The notes: generated by a model not told the origin, from the letters alone. Positions 54,811 through 62,787 are shown, numbered from the stretch's first letter. The stretch is 64,000 nucleotides of DNA from an uncultured Prevotellaceae bacterium (GCA_900318645.1 ONLH01000023.1:1-64000); one strand, 5' to 3'. A program made the numbers and translations.

Positions 54811-55554
54811 TTAGCTGGTGAGGTCCACGATGACCTCACGGGCAATCAACAAACCGGCCGCGGCAGGAACAAATGCGTTACTGCCCGGCTGTTTTTTCCC
54901 ATCCACATAGACGGGTACATCGGGGTTCCAGCGCGGTTCCTCCTCGCTATAGACGCACTTGAAGTGGTGGATACCCTCGCGGTGTAGCAGCTTGCGCAAC
55001 ATGCGGGCCAGCGGGTCGATGCGCGTCGCGTCAAAGTCCGCCACGCGGAAGGCCATCGGATCCATTTTGTAGGCAGCACCCATTGAGCAGATGTGGGTCA
55101 CCCCCAGGCGCAGGCATCGCCGGGCAATCTCCATCTTCGCCGTAATCGTGTCCAGGCTATCGACTACGTAGTCAAAGCATGTCATGTCGATTTCATCGGC
55201 GTTTTCAGGCAGGTAGAACATCTTGTGGACCGTCACCTTGCACTGCGGATTGATGTCGCGCACGCGCTCGGCAGCCACATCCACCTTCGAGCGTCCGATC
55301 GTGCTGTGCAGCGCAAAAATCTGGCGGTTGATGTTCGTCACGCTGATTGTGTCATCGTCAATCAAGTCCAGCGCACCCACGCCGCTACGCGCCAGTGCCT
55401 CCACCACATAACCGCCCACGCCGCCGATGCCGAACACCGCCACGCGGCTACGCGCCAGCCGTTCCATCGCCTCCGCACCCAGCAACAATTCCGTGCGTGC
55501 AAACGGACTCTCTTTTACACGATTCTCTTCAGGATTCTCCATGCCGATTGTCAT
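54811..55554 (-). CDS. tcdA: tRNA threonylcarbamoyladenosine dehydratase (ThiF/MoeB-like E1 fold)
   Basis: 247 residues (243 if the second ATG at 55542 is used; the first lies only 10 nt after the promoter element). ATP-dependent enzyme that cyclises t6A37 to ct6A in tRNAs reading ANN codons. Rossmann motif VFGIGGVGGYVVEALARSGV, then LIDDDTISVTNINRQ, and YVVDSLDTITAK. C-terminal RWNPDVPVYVDGKKQPGSNAFVPAAAGLL fits TcdA (CsdL) better than MoeB, as the paired Cys of MoeB zinc sites are missing. Convergent with the lytic transglycosylase gene. Confidence 0.93.
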   Translation of the reverse strand: MTIGMENPEENRVKESPFARTELLLGAEAMERLARSRVAVFGIGGVGGYVVEALARSGVGALDLIDDDTISVTNINRQIFALHSTIGRSKVDVAAERVRDINPQCKVTVHKMFYLPENADEIDMTCFDYVVDSLDTITAKMEIARRCLRLGVTHICSMGAAYKMDPMAFRVADFDATRIDPLARMLRKLLHREGIHHFKCVYSEEEPRWNPDVPVYVDGKKQPGSNAFVPAAAGLLIAREVIVDLTS

Positions 55555-55564
55555 TTTTCGCCCG

Positions 55565-55572
55565 CAAAAGTA
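55565..55572 (-). promoter_or_regulatory. -7 promoter element (TACTTTTG) for tcdA
   Basis: Minus-strand TACTTTTG then CGGGC, about 10 nt before the first ATG and 22 nt before the second. Confidence 0.6.
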
Positions 55573-55642
55573 CTAAAAACCAAGCCCCATCATGGTGAAA
55601 ATCACCATAAAAAACATTCAAATACAAAAAAAATGTGATTTT

Positions 55643-55676
55643 TTTGCCCCCAATTCAAAATTTTGACGTACCTTTG
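55643..55676 (+). promoter_or_regulatory. Promoter of tRNA-Leu (TTTG-N22-TACCTTTG)
   Basis: TTTG at 55643-55646, 22 nt, then TACCTTTG at 55669-55676 followed by CACCC, 14 nt before the tRNA 5' end. The promoter appears intact even though the tRNA 3' end is not. Confidence 0.65.
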
Positions 55677-55689
55677 CACCCGCTCTGAC

Positions 55690-55772
55690 GCCCAGATGGC
55701 GGAATCGGTAGACGCGTTGGTCTCAAACACCAATGGGGTAACACCCGTGCCGGTTCGACCCCGGCTCCTTGA
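55690..55772 (+). tRNA. tRNA-Leu (anticodon CAA) with a broken 3' acceptor strand
   Basis: Intact from the 5' end through the T-arm: acceptor 5' strand GCCCAGA, D-arm, anticodon arm TTGGT-CTCAAAC-ACCAA (CAA), long variable arm TGGGGTAACACCCGT, and T-arm GCCGG-TTCGACC-CCGGC. The next seven bases are TCCTTGA where TCTGGGC is needed, so only 3 of 7 acceptor pairs can form and no discriminator/CCA end follows. It looks like a tRNA gene split at the T-arm by integration of foreign DNA, and is likely non-functional here. Confidence 0.8.
55749..55767. other. Proposed attachment-site core (attL) in the tRNA-Leu T-arm
   Basis: GCCGGTTCGACCCCGGCTC, the T-arm plus two acceptor bases, is the last sequence that matches a tRNA. 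T-arms of tRNA genes are classic targets of tyrosine integrases, and unrelated AT-rich DNA begins directly after. The right-hand partner (attR) must lie beyond 64000. Inference from the junction only; no integrase gene is in view. Confidence 0.55.
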
Positions 55773-55805
55773 AATTAAAGACTTTAGCGATTTTCTATTT
55801 CTCGG

Positions 55806-55898
55806 TTTTCCCCACATTTTCCCCACATCTGCAAAGAATCTTGCAAAAATTTTTCTTTTCCCCACACATTTTCTTCACATTTCCCATCTTTCCCCACC
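55806..55898 (+). repeat. Direct repeats TTTTCCCCACA, possible integrase arm sites
   Basis: Perfect 11-mers at 55806-55816, 55817-55827 and 55856-55866, with a degenerate copy (TTTCCCCACC) near 55889. They start about 40 nt from the tRNA junction. Spacing and orientation resemble arm-type binding sites of tyrosine integrases. The rest of the 366-nt gap to the next gene is AT-rich, with a GAACTATAGTTC palindrome at 56004-56015, and holds no gene. Confidence 0.6.
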
Positions 55899-56138
55899 AA
55901 GACCACAACAACAACCCCAACCACTTCAACTTCATTAAATCCAATTAAACAGTTTTCAATGTTTATCTAATTGACTGAACCATCTCTACCCTATATTCGG
56001 TGAGAACTATAGTTCTTTTTAGGACGACCTAGAGTACAGATGATCTCTTGTCAAAAAACAGAAAAAGCCTTGTTCTTTTGACGTAAAATGTGTATTTTTG
56101 ATTTTTAAATTATATTTTAATTATTTCTTATTCTAAAT

Positions 56139-56459
56139 ATGATAGAGAAAAGAATATTGGACCTAATAAATCAAGACCATGCATTACTTGAAAGCATGTT
56201 GAGAGGAGATAATTATGGTGCAAATCATTGCAATCTGCCGATTAATTATCGTCATTTTGAAAGTATCACATTAAGACTTTTTGATTATGTTGATACAATT
56301 CCTTCAGATTCGTTTAGTATTGAAGAATATAAACGAATTTGCGATATTAAACGAGCTATGAGAATTGATATGATGTGTCAAAAGAAGGAGCCAGTAATCA
56401 AACAACTGATGGCATATGTAGATGAAGTCATTTCGATACTTCGTTCTAAAACTGATTGA
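56139..56459 (+). CDS. Small hypothetical protein (106 aa), first gene of the island
   Basis: 106 residues, AT-rich, predicted mostly helical (MIEKRILDLINQDHALLESML at the start and VIKQLMAYVDEVISILRSK at the end), with no signal peptide and no family I recognise. It follows a TATTTTTG promoter-like element near 56092. Being first after the attachment region and upstream of a WYL regulator, it may belong to the same defence or maintenance unit. That is inference. Confidence 0.55.
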   Translation: MIEKRILDLINQDHALLESMLRGDNYGANHCNLPINYRHFESITLRLFDYVDTIPSDSFSIEEYKRICDIKRAMRIDMMCQKKEPVIKQLMAYVDEVISILRSKTD

Positions 56460-56537
56460 CTTATTCCTATTTCAACTGGAAGCTAACGTTTCGTCCTTAA
56501 GTAAACACACGCTTAACAAGCAGAGTAGCGGGAATAG

Positions 56538-56569
56538 TTTGATGATTCAAGATAAATACACTATCTTTG
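56538..56569 (+). promoter_or_regulatory. WYL regulator promoter (TTTG-N20-TATCTTTG)
   Basis: TTTG at 56538-56541, 20 nt, then TATCTTTG at 56562-56569 followed by CC, 26 nt before the ATG at 56596. Full -33/-7 match. Confidence 0.7.
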
Positions 56570-56595
56570 CCTTTTGAAGAGGAAGGAGGAACAAT

Positions 56596-57618
56596 ATGCC
56601 CAGCAATAGAAAAGCTCTGCTACGATACAGAGTGCTTGACAAATGTCTCAGTGACCAGCATAACATTTACTACATCGACGACCTCGTGGATGAAGTAAAT
56701 CACGCGCTGGAGGTTGCAGCTATTCTGCCGGTCTCCAAGCGACAAATTTATGCCGATCTTGATTTCATGAAGAGCACCGATGGCTGGGAGGCTCCTATCA
56801 TATCCGTTCAGGATGGCAAACGGAAACACATCAAGTATTCTCGTGATTTCTCAATCATGGAGACCCCCATCACTGAGATGGAGATGGAACAGTTGGAGAC
56901 GCTCATCACCTCGTTGTCAAGGCTCCAGGGCATACCAATGTACGACTGGGTGGATGATCTGCTGGCTCAGTTGCGGCCTCGCTTCGGTGGTGGCGGCAAT
57001 GAGGCTAGTCTTATCGGTTTTGAACAAAACCGTGATCTGGCAGGATTGCGTTACCTGTCTTACCTAATCAATTACACAATCAGGCACCAGGTTGTGGTGA
57101 TTGACTATCATCCTTTCGGAAAGGAGAAAGTGCAGTGGATGATACATCCTTATTACCTCAAGCAGTACAATAATCGCTGGTTCCTGTTAGGGTATAACCC
57201 ATTATATGACGACTTGTCGATTGTGGCTTTGGACAGGATTGAAGGTCTCGAGCCTATCGAGAGACCCTTTAAAGAGAACCAATATATCAACTTCGACAAC
57301 TACTTCCGCAATATCATTGGCGTTTCGCTTGAGGAAGAAAGAACGGTAGAACAAGTCATGTTGAAGTTCACTCCTAATCGTCTGCCCTATGTCCTCTCAA
57401 AGCCGCTCCATCACTCCCAGATGATAGAGAGCCGACGTGAGGGCATCATCTCCATTCGTGTAATTCCGAATAAGGAACTGATTTCTGAGCTGATTTGGTT
57501 TGGCAATGACGTGGAAGTACTGGCTCCAGATAGTCTGCGAGACCAGATCAAACAAAAAATTGCACAAATGCATGAAATATATTTTGGTGTGAAGAGTGAC
57601 TTCACAACTGGCTCATAA
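56596..57618 (+). CDS. WYL-domain transcriptional regulator
   Basis: 340 residues. N-terminal helix-turn-helix-type region about 1-75 (KRQIYADLDFMKSTDGW). WYL domain about 135-225: VVIDYHPFGKEKVQWMIHPYYLKQYNNRWFLLGYNP is the hallmark stretch, and the family uses it to sense a ligand, often nucleic acid or nucleotide. A C-terminal WCX-like domain follows about 245-335. WYL regulators commonly repress phage-defence operons (for example BrxR and CapW). The next gene starts 33 nt after, with a TAACTTTG element inside the end of this one, so the module may be autoregulated. Confidence 0.92.
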   Translation: MPSNRKALLRYRVLDKCLSDQHNIYYIDDLVDEVNHALEVAAILPVSKRQIYADLDFMKSTDGWEAPIISVQDGKRKHIKYSRDFSIMETPITEMEMEQLETLITSLSRLQGIPMYDWVDDLLAQLRPRFGGGGNEASLIGFEQNRDLAGLRYLSYLINYTIRHQVVVIDYHPFGKEKVQWMIHPYYLKQYNNRWFLLGYNPLYDDLSIVALDRIEGLEPIERPFKENQYINFDNYFRNIIGVSLEEERTVEQVMLKFTPNRLPYVLSKPLHHSQMIESRREGIISIRVIPNKELISELIWFGNDVEVLAPDSLRDQIKQKIAQMHEIYFGVKSDFTTGS

Positions 57619-57623
57619 CTTTG
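57616..57623 (+). promoter_or_regulatory. -7 promoter element (TAACTTTG) before the 824-aa gene
   Basis: TAACTTTG followed by CAGCC. It overlaps the WYL stop codon and is 28 nt before the ATG at 57652, so the effector genes can be transcribed apart from the WYL gene. A plausible operator region for the WYL protein. Confidence 0.6.
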
Positions 57624-57651
57624 CAGCCGAAAACCAAAAACACAAAAGACT

Positions 57652-60126
57652 ATGCGTACAGCAAACAACACCAACAACTACACCGTAGAGGGCCTCGTTG
57701 CCAAGTATTGTAACTTCGTAAAGGAGAACACTCGAAAATACAAGGAGTATATTCCTCCTTATGAAGATGAGAATGGTTATGATATTGAAGTTCCAGTATC
57801 TGATATTGATGCTAGTCCAGACCAACAATTGGTAGTTACTTTATACAATAAGGTTGCTGGTAATAATTCAGATAAAGAAATCTTGTCTGTATTATCTGAA
57901 TACTCTGATCATTTCTATAAGGGTGTTCTGAATGATGACGAATTTGCATTCTTATGCGTGCATTTTCCAGAAGTAATTGAATATGAGTTTACTCATAGAA
58001 CTGACTGGTATTGCCCTTATATTCATATGCGTCTCGAAGATCAGTACGAAAAATTAGAGAATCTAATCAAAGAAAGGGTTCCTTTTAAAGAAGGCCAGAC
58101 TGTTTTCATTCCAGATGCTGGTTATTGCGACCTTGCAGTGCGCTTTAAGGGCTGTGTTGTTAAAGGCTATACAAGTATCATATCGGGCAGCAGATATAAG
58201 AAGGATATGGACATCGTATGGGCATTGGGGCAAATCCGACTCTATGCTGCCGGTATTCAATCAGAAATCGTTCCTTATATCAATTTGAATGAGGAGTTTA
58301 ATGATTCTCATGTGCAAGACAACAATCTTGTTGACTTAGTCGTTTGTCTCTCTTTTTCAAATGGATACGACAAACTATATAATCTGCTCAAAAAGAGTGG
58401 TCAGATGTTCCTTTTTGCCAAGCGAGACGATTTGGTCGACTATGCTAGGTATAAAGAATTCCGATATAAAAAGATGGGCGAAGATTTTAATGAGTGGGAG
58501 GAGAAATGGGCTTTGACACGAAAGGAATTCCTCAATAAGCTCATTAAATCCCGTGCCATACATTCTTTAGTATCATATAATGACAAAGATACGGTTCTTG
58601 ATGTTTCAGTTGACTGTATCCTTCTTCATATTGAGAAGAAGAATCATTCAACTGTTGATGTAGAAAGCATCAATAGGGGCGTTATTGTCAAAGTCAATCC
58701 TTCTGTTTTAGATGCCAATTTACTTTGGCCTGGCTATTATCTTGCTAATCGTCCAAAAGAAGGAAAGCCTTTGTCTAGTTTGGTTAAATTATTCAACACA
58801 CAGGATGAGGTTGTTGAACAGTACTGGGCTCGTGAAGATAAGGGTATTAAATTGTCTGGTGATTTACTCGTGCTGTCTCCGAGAGATTTTGGAAACAAGT
58901 ATGCTGATGCTTGTATGAACGAAAAGGATTTGACGAAACTTTCAGACCCAATGTTTGAAGGTTGGGAACCACGCATGTTAAGCATTCATCACCCAGGTGT
59001 TTGTGTGCTTGGCAATACTAAGAAATTTCTCGTGGGTTATGTCAATGATGATCCGACAAACAAGTTCGTATGTGTAGGTATTGTGCCATACCTTATACCA
59101 AAGCGTAATATTGATGTACGCTACATCGCAGCGTTACTATTGTCTCCAGAGGTAAAAGAGCAGATTCTCACGGTTTGTGATGGTTCCATAACTGCAGAAA
59201 CTATGTCATTGATTCTTGACAGAATCATCGTACCCAAGCATACACCTAAGGAGCGTATTCAGTTCCTTGCTGATACAAATTACGAAGCATTGATGTCCAC
59301 CAAACAAGAGTTAAAGAAAAATCATGAGGACTACAAAAAAGCCGTCAGGATGCGTAAGCATGCTTTGACTCAAACATTGTCCTCTATGAAATCCTGCTTT
59401 TCATCATTAGACAAGTTTCGGCAGCATAATGGCGGCAAATTATCTGACGAAGATAAGATTACTCCGATCACTGATGATACAGTTAAAGATTCGTTTGATT
59501 ACTTATCATTACAATTTTCTGAAATGATGCCTATTATAGAACATATTGCTGATGTCGAATACTCTTTTCAAAATCCAGAAAAGATTGATCCCGAGAAGTT
59601 CATAGAAGACTATATCGCAAAACACGTAGGAGGTTGGCATAATTTCAAGCCCATAATGAACTGGGAAACGGGTCACAATCATTATAAATCAGATCTCGTT
59701 GATCCTATTACCCAAGAAATAGTTGCTAAAAAAGGTGATGTGATTTGGAGTTTGATTTTCCCAAAAGATGCCTTGGAGCGCGTTTTGGGCAACATTATCA
59801 TGAATGCCCAGAGTCATGCTTTCATTGACAAATCACGTAAGGATTACAAGTTGCGTTTCTCTTGTTATTCAGACGGAACATTGTTGGTTGTGAAGATTGA
59901 GAACAATGGAACCCCAATTCCGGCAGATCAAGACGTCTCTTCTTTGTTGGAATATGGTGTGTCTTCCAAACTTCACCAAGACGGTCATAATGGCATTGGG
60001 TGCAGTGAAATTGATGATATCATGCGACGCTATGATGGTAAATTAGAATTAGTATCATCTCCGAATGAGGAATTTACGGTGAAGTACATCCTCTCGTTCA
60101 AATCTAATATTTTAGGAAGTTTTTAA
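57652..60126 (+). CDS. Degenerate HsdM/HsdS-like DNA-recognition protein fused to a GHKL (histidine-kinase-type) ATPase
   Basis: 824 residues, AT-rich, no TM segment. Residues about 140-345 follow the order of type I N6-adenine methylases: strand FIPDAGYCDLAV, helix ALGQIRLYAAGI, strand LVDLVVCLSFSNGYDKLYNLLKKSGQMFLFAKRDDL, and DVSVDCILLHIEKK. The glycine-rich SAM loop and the NPPY/F catalytic motif are absent, so it should not methylate. Residues about 380-560 resemble an HsdS-type target-recognition half ending YIAALLLSPEVKEQI and RIIVPKHTPKERIQF. A helical stalk (about 560-690) leads to a HATPase_c domain with N-box NIIMNAQSHAF (about 713), IENNGTPIP and GHNGIGCSEIDDIM. No obvious H-box His. 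It is 12 nt upstream of the receiver gene. Confidence 0.75.
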   Translation: MRTANNTNNYTVEGLVAKYCNFVKENTRKYKEYIPPYEDENGYDIEVPVSDIDASPDQQLVVTLYNKVAGNNSDKEILSVLSEYSDHFYKGVLNDDEFAFLCVHFPEVIEYEFTHRTDWYCPYIHMRLEDQYEKLENLIKERVPFKEGQTVFIPDAGYCDLAVRFKGCVVKGYTSIISGSRYKKDMDIVWALGQIRLYAAGIQSEIVPYINLNEEFNDSHVQDNNLVDLVVCLSFSNGYDKLYNLLKKSGQMFLFAKRDDLVDYARYKEFRYKKMGEDFNEWEEKWALTRKEFLNKLIKSRAIHSLVSYNDKDTVLDVSVDCILLHIEKKNHSTVDVESINRGVIVKVNPSVLDANLLWPGYYLANRPKEGKPLSSLVKLFNTQDEVVEQYWAREDKGIKLSGDLLVLSPRDFGNKYADACMNEKDLTKLSDPMFEGWEPRMLSIHHPGVCVLGNTKKFLVGYVNDDPTNKFVCVGIVPYLIPKRNIDVRYIAALLLSPEVKEQILTVCDGSITAETMSLILDRIIVPKHTPKERIQFLADTNYEALMSTKQELKKNHEDYKKAVRMRKHALTQTLSSMKSCFSSLDKFRQHNGGKLSDEDKITPITDDTVKDSFDYLSLQFSEMMPIIEHIADVEYSFQNPEKIDPEKFIEDYIAKHVGGWHNFKPIMNWETGHNHYKSDLVDPITQEIVAKKGDVIWSLIFPKDALERVLGNIIMNAQSHAFIDKSRKDYKLRFSCYSDGTLLVVKIENNGTPIPADQDVSSLLEYGVSSKLHQDGHNGIGCSEIDDIMRRYDGKLELVSSPNEEFTVKYILSFKSNILGSF

Positions 60127-60138
60127 TTCAAAATAGAA

Positions 60139-61179
60139 ATGAGAAATTATGATTTAATCCAAGTATTATGGGTTGAAGATGATGGTTCCATCATCAACCA
60201 GTACAAGAAAGATGCTTATTATGCTAATCTAGAACTAGTTTCTTATCCTTGTTGGGACGATGCAAGAGAGGCTCTAGAGAATGAATATGACCGATGGTCT
60301 GCAATTATCCTTGATGCCAAATGTAAGCATCATCGTGATAGTTCAGATAGTGCTGTAGTTTTTCTACGTGAAGCTCTAAAGGATATTTCAGTGCTCGCAG
60401 AGAAGAAACAAAGTGTTATCCCCTGGTATGTGTTAACTGGAGGTGACACAACTGAAGTTTCCGATAGCATTAACGATGAAAGATTAAGATGGGATAGTGA
60501 TTGGACAAGGAGTAGCAACAAAAAATACTATTCAAAGAATACTGATACAGGGATGCTCTATGATCGTATTAGGACTCATGCTAGGTATTCATATTGTCTT
60601 CAAATACATAAATTGTATCGCAATGTTTTTGAGGCTATAGAAGAGTGCAAAATTGACGATGCTGCTTATAATGCCCTTGAGGACTTGTTGATTCCCGTCC
60701 ATTTTCCTAATGCGATTGAAGCTAAAGACTATAATGATAAATATCAGAAAGCGAGGGATGTACTGGAATATATCTTCCGTTCCATGTCTACCTTTGGGAT
60801 TCTTCCTAATTGGGGCAAACAAGTAAACCTCACTGCGTCCAGTCTCCTCCTTGACAATATGGATTTCAAGAATAAAGATGACTCACCCATAGTGACGAGT
60901 AGAGCCCGCATTCTTCCCAAGGAATTATCACGTATTATGAAAGTGATGGTGAATATCATTCCACCATTCTGCCATTCGGATAGTGGTATCGAAGACAATG
61001 TTCGCAAAAAAGAGTACATTAACTCCGTTGATAATTCTACATTCTTGCTAAAGAGTTTCACTCTTCAATTCTGTGACTTAATCCTCTGGTACCGCAACTA
61101 TCTGCGAGAACATCCTGATAAGGAGGAGAATGCTAAAAACTGGGAAGTCATGGATGAAAAACAACTAAAGCGAAGATAA
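60139..61179 (+). CDS. Receiver-domain protein with C-terminal helical, HEPN-like domain
   Basis: 346 residues, AT-rich, 12 nt after the 824-aa gene. Residues about 5-150 look like a response-regulator receiver: acidic VEDD (Asp14, Asp15), phospho-acceptor candidate Asp59 in IILDAKCK, Thr100 in YVLTGG, and a Lys in NKKYYSK (128-133). The loop after Asp59 is longer than usual. No DNA-binding output domain follows; residues about 155-346 are mostly helical and end with RNYLREH (R319, N320, H325), which fits the R-N-X4-H pattern of HEPN ribonucleases. It may be the effector of the module. The HEPN reading is tentative. Confidence 0.7.
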   Translation: MRNYDLIQVLWVEDDGSIINQYKKDAYYANLELVSYPCWDDAREALENEYDRWSAIILDAKCKHHRDSSDSAVVFLREALKDISVLAEKKQSVIPWYVLTGGDTTEVSDSINDERLRWDSDWTRSSNKKYYSKNTDTGMLYDRIRTHARYSYCLQIHKLYRNVFEAIEECKIDDAAYNALEDLLIPVHFPNAIEAKDYNDKYQKARDVLEYIFRSMSTFGILPNWGKQVNLTASSLLLDNMDFKNKDDSPIVTSRARILPKELSRIMKVMVNIIPPFCHSDSGIEDNVRKKEYINSVDNSTFLLKSFTLQFCDLILWYRNYLREHPDKEENAKNWEVMDEKQLKRR

Positions 61180-61236
61180 TAATTTTTGAGGAATAGGCAA
61201 TGTGGTGCCAGCATTGCCTATTTCTTAGATTATTTG

Positions 61237-61244
61237 TACATTTG
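61237..61244 (+). promoter_or_regulatory. -7 promoter element (TACATTTG) for the AlbA_2 gene
   Basis: TACATTTG followed by CAAAC, about 20 nt before the ATG at 61265, with ATTG 20 nt upstream as an approximate -33. Confidence 0.5.
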
Positions 61245-61264
61245 CAAACTTAACAATAGGCAAA

Positions 61265-62608
61265 ATGGCAGAGGATCAGAACATAGAATACAAGAAATCT
61301 TGGCGTGACGAGTATCTGAAGTGGATTTGCGGCTTTGCCAATGCGCAAGGTGGCAAACTTTATATCGGCATCGATGATGATAAGCGGATTGTAGGCGTTG
61401 AAAATTCACATCGTTTGCTGGAAGATATACCCAATAAGATCGCCACAACCATGGGCATTGTTTGTGATGTGAATCTGCGCAAAAAAGACGGGAAAGAGTA
61501 TATTGAAATCATTGTCGAACCAAGCAATGTGCCTATTGCTTACAAAGGCGAATACCACACTCGAAGTGGTGCCACCAAACAACAGTTGAGAGGAACCGCA
61601 TTACAGCTTTTTATTCTTAAGAAGATGGGTATGAGCTGGGACGATATTCCTCATCCAAGTGCAACTATTGAATGTATTGATGAGGAAGCTGTCAAGTATT
61701 TTGTTGAAAAAGCGATTGACGCAGAGCGTCTTTCTCCCTCTGCTCGAAAAGACTCAGTGGAAAAAGTGCTCCACAACCTTGAGCTTATTGATGATGAAAA
61801 TCATCTTAAGAATGCAGCCATCTTGTTGTTTGGCAAGAAGCCACAGCACTTTTTCGGGGGTGTTGAATTCAAAATTGGACGGTTTGTCCATGACAACACA
61901 GACTTAATCATTCAAGATGTTGTAACTGGTAATATCTTGCAAATGGCCGATGAAGTGATTAGCATCCTGCGTTCGAAATACCTGATTTCTCCGATTCATT
62001 ATGAAGGAATGGTTAGGAAAGAGCCATTGGAGATTCCCGATTCAGTTTTACGTGAGGCAATATATAATGCAATCGTTCACAAGGATTATTCTGGCGTATC
62101 TATCCAGATGAAAGTTTGGAATGACCGCATTGAACTTTGGAACGATGGAACGCTGCCCGAAGGATACACGATAGAAACATTGCTGAGTGAGCACTCGTCA
62201 AAGGCCAGAAATAAAAACATAGCTAACGTGTTCTATATGGCTGGTTTTATCGAGACTTGGGGTCGCGGTATTGACAAGATACGTAATGGGCTGAAAGATG
62301 CTCATCTACCAGAACCAAGTTTCCAAGAGTATTGTGGAGGTTTGCGGGTAACAATTCCTAGAGCTAAATTATTAAGCGACTTGTTATATTATGACACTCA
62401 AAAACTGAGTGCTCGTCAAAAGAAGATCTTAAATATGATACGCAAGGACATTATGATGTCCGGGAATATGCTATCTGCCCGGTTAGGTGTATCTTTGTCA
62501 ACTGTTAGACGAGATATTAAAGCTTTGACTAAGATGGGGGTTCTACAATATGCTGGATCAAGTAAAGATGGACATTGGGAGATTTTAAAAGAAATTGGTA
62601 CTAAGTAG
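61265..62608 (+). CDS. AlbA_2 (Schlafen-type) ATP-binding regulator with C-terminal HTH
   Basis: 447 residues. AlbA_2 domain about 1-120 (EYKKSWRDEYLKWICGFANAQGGKLYIGIDDD is the family start; HTRSGATKQQLRG follows). An HATPase_c_4-like region about 255-365 (LREAIYNAIVHKDYSG, WNDRIELWNDGTLPEG, FIETWGRGIDKI) and a winged HTH about 385-440 (LSARLGVSLSTVRRDIKALTKMGVL). These proteins are common in Bacteroidota; their role is unsettled, some being linked to defence. A 12-bp tandem repeat starts right after the TAG. In the +1 frame it encodes DTQN repeats, so the gene may once have been about 35 residues longer. Confidence 0.88.
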   Translation: MAEDQNIEYKKSWRDEYLKWICGFANAQGGKLYIGIDDDKRIVGVENSHRLLEDIPNKIATTMGIVCDVNLRKKDGKEYIEIIVEPSNVPIAYKGEYHTRSGATKQQLRGTALQLFILKKMGMSWDDIPHPSATIECIDEEAVKYFVEKAIDAERLSPSARKDSVEKVLHNLELIDDENHLKNAAILLFGKKPQHFFGGVEFKIGRFVHDNTDLIIQDVVTGNILQMADEVISILRSKYLISPIHYEGMVRKEPLEIPDSVLREAIYNAIVHKDYSGVSIQMKVWNDRIELWNDGTLPEGYTIETLLSEHSSKARNKNIANVFYMAGFIETWGRGIDKIRNGLKDAHLPEPSFQEYCGGLRVTIPRAKLLSDLLYYDTQKLSARQKKILNMIRKDIMMSGNMLSARLGVSLSTVRRDIKALTKMGVLQYAGSSKDGHWEILKEIGTK

Positions 62609-62680
62609 TGACACTCAAAATGACACTCAAAATGACACTCAAAGTGATACTCAAAATGATACTCTAAATATCACTCTAAT
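62609..62680 (+). repeat. Six tandem 12-bp units (TGACACTCAAAA) after the AlbA_2 gene
   Basis: Units begin at 62609, 62621, 62633, 62645, 62657 and 62669 and become more divergent to the right. In the gene's own frame each gives a TGA stop; in the +1 frame they read DTQNDTQNDTQSDTQNDTLN and continue to a TAG near 62712. Confidence 0.88.
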
Positions 62681-62753
62681 GAATTTTCTAAATAGAAAAC
62701 CTAACATTGCATAGAATATGTTTGTTGTGAAGTGTCACTGCACAACAAGGCGC

Positions 62754-62761
62754 TACCTTTG
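62754..62761 (+). promoter_or_regulatory. -7 promoter element (TACCTTTG) for the PIF1-like helicase
   Basis: TACCTTTG followed by CCATC, 26 nt before the ATG at 62788. Confidence 0.55.
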
Positions 62762-62787
62762 CCATCGGAAACCAAAACGAGATTGCA

